From contig DAKU01000073.1 in assembly GCA_002508425.1 (NCBI GenBank), forward strand, positions 12,729-39,767: 27,039 nt of DNA, in the 5' to 3' direction. The translations under genes and the position numbers were made by a program. The stretch comes from Methanosarcinaceae archaeon UBA470. GTDB lineage: Archaea; Halobacteriota; Methanosarcinia; Methanosarcinales; Methanosarcinaceae. The notes beneath the pieces are model-generated. The model made no database searches. It was not told where the DNA came from and saw only the letters and a list, made by a program, of their open reading frames with translations. Shown piece by piece: positions 21,266 to 27,039 of this stretch; position 1 is the stretch's first letter, and the number at the start of each line of letters is the position of its first letter.

Positions 21266-22003
21266 ATGTCTGATAATTTTGCTGAAGGTTCGAATAAGGA
21301 TACTAACTCATCTTCCCTCCTTAAACTGGAGGACGTCTGGAAGATCTACCAGATGGGCGAGACAGAATTCGCCGCTTTGAAGGGTATTGACTTAACCATC
21401 TCTAAAGGCGAGTTCGTGATCATACTGGGTCCAAGTGGTAGCGGGAAAAGTACTTTGATGAACCTCTTGGGCTGCCTTGACATACCAAGTAAAGGTACTG
21501 TTTTTCTCAATGGGAAAGACATCTCACACCTAGGTGAGTCTGAACTGGCAACTATAAGGGGGCAAATGATAGGTTTCATTTTCCAGCAGTTTAACTTGAT
21601 CCCCACGTTAAATACTATTGAAAATGTTATGCTCCCTCTTGAATTTCAGAATGCAGATCCTTCTTCGGCTAAAAAGAAGGCTGCTGAACTCTTGGATCTG
21701 GTGGGACTCTCCGAAAAAGCCCGCAATCTTCCATCTCAACTATCCGGTGGTCAAAGGCAGAGAGTTGCTATTGCCAGATCACTGGCCGTAGACCCAGATA
21801 TAATACTGGCAGATGAACCAACAGGCAACCTTGACAGCAAAACAGGAACATATATTCTTGATTTTCTGTATGACTTACACAAGAAAGAAGGAAAGACAAT
21901 TATCATTGTGACACACGATGTGACTCTTGTCAGATATGCTGAAAGAGTTGTTCACATCAGGGATGGATTAGTAGAATCAATAGAAGAAAGACAAAACAAT
22001 TAA
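21266..22003 (+). CDS. ABC transporter ATP-binding protein (MacB/LolD-like)
   Basis: The ATPase of an MacB/FtsX-type (type VII) ABC system, cytoplasmic and acting as a dimer with the permease encoded two genes on. The 245 residues include the Walker A GPSGSGKST at 55-63, Q-loop FQQFNL at 106-111, signature LSGGQRQR at 159-166, Walker B IILADEPTGNLD at 179-190 and the switch histidine in VTHD near 217. The EPTGNLDS and QQFNLIPTLN forms are typical of the LolD/MacB group rather than import ATPases. TAAGGAG from the preceding small ORF serves as its ribosome site. A GGTGAT site before the next gene begins directly after the stop, so the operon continues. Confidence 0.95.
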   Translation: MSDNFAEGSNKDTNSSSLLKLEDVWKIYQMGETEFAALKGIDLTISKGEFVIILGPSGSGKSTLMNLLGCLDIPSKGTVFLNGKDISHLGESELATIRGQMIGFIFQQFNLIPTLNTIENVMLPLEFQNADPSSAKKKAAELLDLVGLSEKARNLPSQLSGGQRQRVAIARSLAVDPDIILADEPTGNLDSKTGTYILDFLYDLHKKEGKTIIIVTHDVTLVRYAERVVHIRDGLVESIEERQNN

Positions 22004-22013
22004 GGTGATTGCC

Positions 22014-23360
22014 ATGAAAAGAATGCTATTATTTTTACTTTTAATATTATCCCCCGTCGCACATGCTGCTGCAGCAAGCGATTATGTGGATGCCACCGGG
22101 GTTAGCGTTGACATTATAAGCCAGACTCCAAACCCTGCAAGACCAGGTGAGACAGTTGAACTGACCCTTAGTGTGCAGAACTTTGGAAACGAGGATCTTA
22201 AGAACATAGTTCTAACTGCACAACCTGAATATCCATTCTCTCAGGTAAGTGGTGAATCACTGACTAAAACAATATCCTATCTCAATGCCAGACAGGATGA
22301 CGATGATGCTGCAACAGTAAAACTGAAGCTGAAGGTAGACAGTGACGTACCAGCAGGCACATATGAGCTGGATATAGTAACTACAGACTCAAGTGGCGCT
22401 ACTAAAACAACTACGCTGGATATTGAAGTAAGAGGTAAGGAATACGCTCAGGTAGTAACTATAAGTAAGTCCAATATAGATTTTGCCACTGAAGAACAGC
22501 TTGATTTCGTGGTTACAAATACCGGAAGTTCACCTCTTAAGAATATGAAAATATCTTGGGAAGACTCTACTGGTACGATCTTACCAGTGTACTCAGATAA
22601 TACCAAGTACATCAGTTATCTCGCTGCCAATCAATCTGTGACTGTCAGTTATATAGTAATGGCTGATGTAAATGCAGATCCAGGTCTTTACCAGCTGGAT
22701 GTTACTCTCGAGGTTGAGGACTACAACTCTAATGTCAGCACAATTTCAACAAAAGCGGGTCTGTTTGTAGGAGGGGGGACTGATTTCGATGTTGCTTTCT
22801 CCGATAATTCTGATGGAGAAGTATCATTCTCAATAGCTAATGTAGGTAACAATGAAGCATATTCAGTAAAAGTATCTATCCCCGAACAGGATGGTTATAC
22901 TGTATCAGGCAGTTCATCTACAATTGTAGGTAACCTGGAAAAGGGAGATTACACAATTGCCTCTTTCACAGTATCCCAGCAGGGAGCAGGAGGCATGCCA
23001 GGCGATACCAGCGGCGGTCCAGGTGGAAATACTGCAGCTTCAGCAGCATCCACATCCACTAATTTAACTGCCAATGAAGATCTTACAGTTTTGATCGAGT
23101 ACACGGACTCTGCAGGTCAAAGAAACACGGTAGAAAAATCTGTTGAACTATCACAGTCCAGTAGTGCAACTGCAGCAACGGGTCCTGGCGCACAAAGCCA
23201 GAGTTCTTCTAGCTCAAGCTATACCTACATCGTTCTTGCAGCGATCGTTCTTGCATCAGGCTATGTAGTGTATCACAGAAGAAAGCATGGTGAAAACCCC
23301 GCTATAGTTAATAAACTGGTTTCACTCTTACACCGCGGAAAAAAGAAAGAAGGTAATTAA
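22014..23360 (+). CDS. Secreted CARDB/S-layer-like protein with C-terminal membrane anchor
   Basis: A 448-residue surface protein encoded between the ATPase and permease genes. It has a Sec signal peptide (MKRMLLFLLLILSPVAHAAA), then tandem Ig-like CARDB/NEW3-type domains: PARPGETVELTLSVQNFGN near residues 40-58, TVSYIVMADVNADPGLYQLDV near 206-226, and further strands to about 335. A Gly/Pro/Ser/Ala-rich linker follows near 325-350, then a last beta segment, a Ser-rich stretch, and a membrane span near 404-420 ending in a basic RRKHG tail. GGTGAT lies 4 bases before the ATG. Such COG1361-like proteins often sit with MacB-like permeases in archaea; the protein may take the part of the MacA-type adaptor or present substrate. 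That role is inference. Confidence 0.85.
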   Translation: MKRMLLFLLLILSPVAHAAAASDYVDATGVSVDIISQTPNPARPGETVELTLSVQNFGNEDLKNIVLTAQPEYPFSQVSGESLTKTISYLNARQDDDDAATVKLKLKVDSDVPAGTYELDIVTTDSSGATKTTTLDIEVRGKEYAQVVTISKSNIDFATEEQLDFVVTNTGSSPLKNMKISWEDSTGTILPVYSDNTKYISYLAANQSVTVSYIVMADVNADPGLYQLDVTLEVEDYNSNVSTISTKAGLFVGGGTDFDVAFSDNSDGEVSFSIANVGNNEAYSVKVSIPEQDGYTVSGSSSTIVGNLEKGDYTIASFTVSQQGAGGMPGDTSGGPGGNTAASAASTSTNLTANEDLTVLIEYTDSAGQRNTVEKSVELSQSSSATAATGPGAQSQSSSSSSYTYIVLAAIVLASGYVVYHRRKHGENPAIVNKLVSLLHRGKKKEGN

Positions 23361-23362
23361 CA

Positions 23363-24604
23363 ATGAGGAACAGCAACTATCTCAAAATGGCTCTTTCCAT
23401 CCTGCTGCATAGCAAGATACGCAGCTGGCTCACCATTATTGGTATAGTCATAGGTGTAGGTGCTGTTGTAGGTATCATGTCTTTGAGTGAGAATATGCAA
23501 AAGGACATGGAAGAAAGACTCTCTGAAATGGATCTTACAGCCATTACCATTTCCCCTGGCTCTTCAAGAGCTATGATGTCAATGGGGCCAGGAGGAGGAG
23601 GTGGTGGAGGCAGTTCAGCCTCTTCAGAGGACACCAACCTAACTAAAAAAGATATCATGGCTCTCAAATCCGTAGATGGTATACAATACATGTATGGTCA
23701 GATTTCGGGTCAAGAAGATGTATACTTCCTGGGAGAAGAAGCAGAGCTTAGTATCACAGGTGTTGATCCTCAGGTATGGCAGTACTCTACCACAGATACT
23801 GTTGAGTCAGGCAGATTACTGGAACCGTCAGATAACTATGTTGCTGTCATAGGAAGCGGCGTTGCAGAAGATGTGTTCGATAATGAAGTAGGACTTAACC
23901 AGGTACTGACGATAGCTGGGAAGTCTGTTCGCGTGGTCGGAATACTGGAGTCTGAAGGAGGCAGTGGTGATAATTCTATTATCATGCCTATTGATGCAGC
24001 TGTGACTCTGATAGAAGATGCAGAACCTGACGTATTCGATACTATCGTTGTCAAGGCTGAGAGTATGGACATCGCTGAGAACGTCTCTGCAGAAATAGAA
24101 GAAAAGCTAATGCTTTCCCGTCATGTGACGGAAAAAGACCAGGACTTCTCTGTCAGTACATCTGCATCCATGGTGGAAACGGCTTCAGAAATGATGGAAT
24201 CTATGACCTTATTCCTGGCTGCTATTGCAGGAGTATCTCTTGTAGTAGGCGCTGTGGGAATTGCCAACACAATGTTTACCTCTGTAATGGAAAAGACAAG
24301 GGAGATCGGTACTATGAAAGCTATCGGTGCAACTAATAAGGATATCCTTATGATATTCATGATGAACTCTGCACTTGTGGGATTTGTAGGGGGGATCCTG
24401 GGTGTTATTGTCGGTTCCATGGTCACTGCTTTGTTCCCACTTTTGGGAATGCAGATGATGGGAGGCTCTGTGTCAGTAGGTTTATCTCCTACTCTTACTG
24501 CATTTGGTCTTTCCATCGCAGTGGCGGTAGGTGTAATCTCAGGTGTTGTGCCTGCATTCCAGGCATCAAGAATGAAACCTGTAGATGCTTTGAGGTATGA
24601 GTAA
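23363..24604 (+). CDS. MacB/FtsX-type ABC transporter permease
   Basis: The membrane subunit of the ABC system. 413 residues with the family's four-span plan: one span near residues 20-40 (LTIIGIVIGVGAVVGIM), a large outside MacB_PCD-type domain (about 45-275), and three spans at about 283-305, 330-355 and 375-400. The conserved tail PAFQASRMKPVDALRYE is the usual end of this class, where the last residues contact the ATPase. The cytoplasmic stretch EKTREIGTMKAIGATNKDI near 308-327 is the coupling region. An unusual Gly-rich insert (GPGGGGGGGSS) lies near residue 75 in the extracellular domain. The gene starts 2 bases after the preceding stop. Transport substrate unknown: a peptide, lipid or lipoprotein, or mechanical signalling, are all open. 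Confidence 0.93.
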   Translation: MRNSNYLKMALSILLHSKIRSWLTIIGIVIGVGAVVGIMSLSENMQKDMEERLSEMDLTAITISPGSSRAMMSMGPGGGGGGGSSASSEDTNLTKKDIMALKSVDGIQYMYGQISGQEDVYFLGEEAELSITGVDPQVWQYSTTDTVESGRLLEPSDNYVAVIGSGVAEDVFDNEVGLNQVLTIAGKSVRVVGILESEGGSGDNSIIMPIDAAVTLIEDAEPDVFDTIVVKAESMDIAENVSAEIEEKLMLSRHVTEKDQDFSVSTSASMVETASEMMESMTLFLAAIAGVSLVVGAVGIANTMFTSVMEKTREIGTMKAIGATNKDILMIFMMNSALVGFVGGILGVIVGSMVTALFPLLGMQMMGGSVSVGLSPTLTAFGLSIAVAVGVISGVVPAFQASRMKPVDALRYE

Positions 24605-24618
24605 TTATACCTCTTTTT
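24592..24618 (+). terminator. Hairpin between permease and transglutaminase genes
   Basis: GAGGTAT (24592-24598) pairs with ATACCTC (24607-24613), extendable inward by a G-T and an A-T pair to a GTAA loop, and is followed directly by TTTTT. It overlaps the permease stop codon. It could end most transcription before the next gene, which lies 37 bases on, giving it lower or separate expression. Confidence 0.6.
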
Positions 24619-24655
24619 AATATCTCAATTGTTTTAATTTCAAGGAGTGGATCAA

Positions 24656-25639
24656 ATGAAGAGGCTATTACTATACGGTATAATATTTTGTGCCCTTGTG
24701 ATAGGTTGTGCGAATGCTTTTTCAAATGAACAGCAAGAACAGAATGTGGAGAACATACAGTCTATTTCCTTTAATGATACACAGGATGCATCCTTTACTA
24801 ACGGTAGAGCATTCATAAGCGGTGATGCAAGAGGCACAAGAGGAATGCCTTCCGGAAACTCACAATCTCCGATGTCTCCGGCAAGAATGATGCAAAATTC
24901 CCAGAGGGCAGTACAGCAGCCTTCTTTCCAGAACGACCAAGAACAGTTGTTTGCCGACAGGTCACAGTTCGTTCAGGATATGCAGAGTAGGGATAAACTT
25001 AATCGGTTCCTGCAAGGCAACACAGTTCTATTGGATGCGGATTACCATTTCCAGATGTATGTAACACCGGATAATGAAACAGTGCTCGAATACCTTGAAG
25101 ATAATGATCTTGAAGATAAGTATGATCTATATGAGGCAGCCCTTTCCTGGGTATGGGTTTCAGATTCACTGTTAAATGGAGAGGATGAAGCATGGTTATA
25201 TCCTGCAGAGTTCCTAAGCGAAACGCCGGATTATTCATCTAATCCTGTTTCTGGAACTATAGTCAGTGACTGTGAGGAGCAGGCAAACACGCTGGCTTCA
25301 CTATTGATAGCTTCAGGAGAATATAATGAAAGCTCTGTGAGAGTTGCTCTTGGATATGTCAACTTTGATGGAGTCACTGGTGGTCATGCATGGGTAGAGG
25401 TTTATGAGGATGGGGAATGGTTCCCCCTAGATGCTACCATGGGTCCTTACTATGATGAGGAAGAAGATGAAGTGGTAGACGGTGATGAATATAATGGTGA
25501 TTACTATCAGTTTACCACAGAATCATATCCTGTCATACAACTCTGGTATTATTATAATGACGAATATTTCGTTGATGTAATGGCCCAAACAGGGGATGCA
25601 CCCGACAACTGGAAGGAAACACCTTCCAGTTACTATTAA
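24656..25639 (+). CDS. Secreted transglutaminase-like (cysteine protease fold) protein
   Basis: A 327-residue exported protein. The signal sequence MKRLLLYGIIFCALVIGC ends in a lipobox-like VIGC (Cys18), so it may be lipidated; an alternative cleavage after ANA (residue 21) is possible. A ~95-residue Gln/Ser/Met-rich, low-complexity segment follows. The transglutaminase core occupies about residues 120-290: catalytic Cys206 in SDCEEQA, His244 in GGHAWVEVY and Asp259 in PLDATMG, the standard triad spacing. Between them an acidic EEEDEVVDGDEYNGDYY stretch occurs near 268-284. AAGGAGTGG precedes the ATG. It follows the ABC permease gene after a hairpin. It probably cleaves or crosslinks proteins at the cell surface; partner unknown. 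Confidence 0.87.
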   Translation: MKRLLLYGIIFCALVIGCANAFSNEQQEQNVENIQSISFNDTQDASFTNGRAFISGDARGTRGMPSGNSQSPMSPARMMQNSQRAVQQPSFQNDQEQLFADRSQFVQDMQSRDKLNRFLQGNTVLLDADYHFQMYVTPDNETVLEYLEDNDLEDKYDLYEAALSWVWVSDSLLNGEDEAWLYPAEFLSETPDYSSNPVSGTIVSDCEEQANTLASLLIASGEYNESSVRVALGYVNFDGVTGGHAWVEVYEDGEWFPLDATMGPYYDEEEDEVVDGDEYNGDYYQFTTESYPVIQLWYYYNDEYFVDVMAQTGDAPDNWKETPSSYY

Positions 25640-25643
25640 TTTT
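25607..25643 (+). terminator. Terminator overlapping the end of the transglutaminase-like gene
   Basis: AACTGGAAGG and CCTTCCAGTT form a perfect 10-base stem over AAACA, inside the last codons, then TTTTT at 25639-25643. It ends the ABC/transglutaminase unit. It is the strongest terminator-like hairpin in this half of the window. Confidence 0.75.
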
Positions 25644-25737
25644 TGGGTTCTGTAGAAATCCTCTATGCAAACAGTTATGCAAGTCAATAAAACTTCTATA
25701 TGTTGTCATGAATCGTGATTGTTTTCGGAAAATATAG

Positions 25738-25782
25738 CCTATAGATACTGATTTCAATAGGATTTCTATAGGTCCCTTTTTC
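25738..25782 (+). terminator. Second hairpin with T-run upstream of padR
   Basis: CCTATAGA (25738-25745) and TCTATAGG (25765-25772) are exact complements over a 19-base loop, followed by TCCCTTTTTC. It may be a back-up terminator for the surface operon, or a DNA site before the PadR gene. Confidence 0.45.
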
Positions 25783-25831
25783 TACAATTACTATATTCTT
25801 ACGGAATATTTATCTATATTGTACTATTACT

Positions 25832-25851
25832 ATATTGTATTATGACAATAT
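25832..25851 (+). promoter_or_regulatory. Inverted repeat spanning the padR start codon
   Basis: ATATTGT and ACAATAT form a 7+7 dyad with a 6-base centre that contains the ATG at 25842. A related TATATTGTA stands at about 25815-25823. A TATA-like ATATTTATC at 25806 would put the transcription start at about 25833, so a protein on this dyad would block initiation. PadR proteins commonly repress their own genes at dyads, making this an autoregulatory operator candidate. Confidence 0.5.
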
Positions 25852-26387
25852 CCTCTAAAGAAGTGGCATTATTGGGACTGGTTAATGAAAAACCCAAGCA
25901 TGCTTATGAAATTGAAAATGATATTAAAGAAAGGGATATGCGATATTGGACAGAAATTTCCATGTCATCAGTGTATAAACTCTTGAATAAGTTAGAACGG
26001 AATGGATCAATAGAAAGTGAGATTAGACTTTCTGAAAACAATGTATCTCAAAAAATCTATACAATTACTCCACAAGGGATACAAGTTTTAAAAGAAGGAA
26101 TTAGAGAATTAGTTTCTGCTTGGCAACCTTCAAAATATCCAGTGGATATAGCTTTATCCAATTTAAAATTATTAAATAAAAAGGATGCTATTCGGGGATT
26201 AAATGAATATTCGAAATCTCTTGATGAGATGATAGAATGTTACAAAGTATTAGAAAAGAAATTAGAGTACCATGCTTGTGATTTTTCTTATATTCAACTG
26301 GCAACCAGAAGGATCTGTCTATTAAAAGCTGAAAAAGAATGGATCATTGATTTCATAATTAAATTAGAGGAAGTGAATGAATGGTAA
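25842..26387 (+). CDS. PadR family transcriptional regulator
   Basis: A 181-residue regulator. The N-terminal winged helix (ALLGLVNEKPKHAYEIENDI, residues 9-28, then SSVYKLLNKLERNGSIESE, residues 42-60, and the wing KIYTITPQG, residues 71-79) has the PadR signature. A ~100-residue helical C-terminal domain for dimerisation follows, as in the longer PadR subgroup. There is no ribosome site and the predicted transcript has a leader of about 9 bases, so translation is nearly leaderless. The gene is distinctly AT-rich, with A/T-ending codons, unlike the nitrogen genes, suggesting a more recent acquisition or simply a low-expressed gene. It overlaps the trmO-like gene by 7 bases. The ligand is unknown. 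Confidence 0.88.
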   Translation: MTISSKEVALLGLVNEKPKHAYEIENDIKERDMRYWTEISMSSVYKLLNKLERNGSIESEIRLSENNVSQKIYTITPQGIQVLKEGIRELVSAWQPSKYPVDIALSNLKLLNKKDAIRGLNEYSKSLDEMIECYKVLEKKLEYHACDFSYIQLATRRICLLKAEKEWIIDFIIKLEEVNEW

Positions 26388-26857
26388 AAGAAATAATTCT
26401 TAAAGAAATTGGTAAGGTAAAATCTGAAAATGGAAGGTTTTTTATCGAGCTCGATGAGAAATACAAATCAGGCTTAACTAATCTTGAAGGTTTTAGCCAT
26501 TTGCAGATCGTTTGGTGGGGAAACTTGTCTGCTGATGATGAGAGAAGTGAAATACTAATGAATAAGAAACCTTATAACAATGGACCTGAAGAACTAGGTG
26601 TATTTGCGACCCGCTCAGAATATAGACCGAATCCAGTCTTGATTACAAATATTTATGTTCAAGAAATTGATATTGATAAATGTAGAATCTACACGCCTTA
26701 CATCGACTCTGAAGAAGGAACCCCTGTCTTAGATATTAAGCCATATCATTTAAGTGAACGAGTAAAGGAATGTATTGTCCCAAAATGGTGTGAGCATTGG
26801 CCTAAATGGTATGAGGATGCTGCAGATTTTGATTGGGAAAGTGAATTTAATTTTTGA
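26381..26857 (+). CDS. TrmO-like tRNA methyltransferase (UPF0066/VirR family)
   Basis: TrmO uses S-adenosylmethionine to N6-methylate t6A37 of tRNA-Thr. The 158-residue product shows the family's beta-barrel motifs: LEGFSHLQIVWW near residues 35-46, GVFATRSEYRPNPVLIT near 71-87 and EEGTPVLDIKPY near 110-121. It lacks the extra C-terminal domain of E. coli TrmO, as archaeal and short bacterial members do. Its start lies inside the padR 3' end (7-base overlap), with GAGGAAGTGA upstream, so the pair is one unit. Pairing with a PadR regulator is unusual for a housekeeping tRNA enzyme. Short members could have another substrate; tRNA methylation is assigned by family only. Confidence 0.85.
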   Translation: MVKEIILKEIGKVKSENGRFFIELDEKYKSGLTNLEGFSHLQIVWWGNLSADDERSEILMNKKPYNNGPEELGVFATRSEYRPNPVLITNIYVQEIDIDKCRIYTPYIDSEEGTPVLDIKPYHLSERVKECIVPKWCEHWPKWYEDAADFDWESEFNF

Positions 26858-26960
26858 GAGATCGAAAGTAAAATCATCCCAAAAAATATCTATAAACAAG
26901 ACTATTTTACACACATCTAATTAACATTCATTCAAAAGTATAATCTAAAAAAAGTAAGTA

Positions 26961-26992
26961 GAGCGAACCTCCGCTCGCTCATATTTATTTTT
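26961..26992 (+). terminator. Short hairpin with T-rich tail after the trmO-like gene
   Basis: GAGCG (26961-26965) pairs with CGCTC (26972-26976) or with a second CGCTC at 26976-26980, followed by ATATTTATTTTTC. A weak terminator candidate for the padR-trmO unit. The rest of the right edge (26858-27039) is AT-rich with no gene seen. Confidence 0.4.
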
Positions 26993-27039
26993 CTCCAGTT
27001 AACTTGTTATAGTTAATTTTGGTTTCATTGCTGAGTTTG

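Noticed and set aside
1..27039. Insertion sequences or prophage genes
   Set aside because: No transposase, integrase or terminal inverted-repeat pair was found anywhere in the window.

Overview
The window comes from a methanogenic archaeon of the Methanosarcinaceae. Three genes point there: the MC1 chromosomal protein, the archaeal pterin enzyme MptA, and a cytoplasmic heterodisulfide reductase pair, hdrC-hdrB. The TATA-box promoters and GGTGA/GGAG-type ribosome sites also fit. A methylotrophic genus near Methanolobus, Methanococcoides or Methanomethylovorans is plausible, but I cannot fix it from sequence alone.

Layout. 1-5.9 kb is housekeeping: the N-terminal part of argB (cut by the window edge), MC1, mptA with a DUF2098 gene, a nucleotidyltransferase-fold protein, an M20 amidohydrolase coupled to a GNAT acetyltransferase, an ArgA-like short N-acetylglutamate synthase candidate and tRNA-Arg(CCT). 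A lipoprotein gene and hdrCB follow. 8.3-16.2 kb is a nitrogen-assimilation block: glutamine synthetase glnA; a four-gene split glutamate synthase (glutaminase, FMN/Fe-S core, GXGXG domain, FrhB-like F420-binding subunit); then, on the other strand, a second glutamine synthetase with a GNAT gene. The FrhB-like subunit suggests that this GOGAT takes electrons from reduced F420 rather than NAD(P)H.

16.4-25.7 kb is a cell-surface region: a hexapeptide acyltransferase; a secreted protein made of three ~75-80-residue repeats rich in N-glycosylation sequons; a lipoprotein overlapping a membrane-tethered winged-helix regulator; and a MacB-like ABC exporter operon (ATPase, secreted beta-domain protein with a C-terminal anchor, FtsX/MacB permease) followed by a secreted transglutaminase-like protein. 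The last 1.2 kb is an AT-rich PadR-trmO pair.

The most unusual signals lie between genes: (i) a GC-rich 134-nt element at 20890-21023 that can form several hairpins and an H-type pseudoknot, upstream of the ABC operon; (ii) a three-way-junction-like leader at 18731-18785 ahead of the lipoprotein/regulator operon; (iii) a repeat-rich, structured stretch between glnA and the glutamate synthase operon; and (iv) a 47-codon small ORF directly before the ABC ATPase. All RNA folds were read by eye and no energies were computed.
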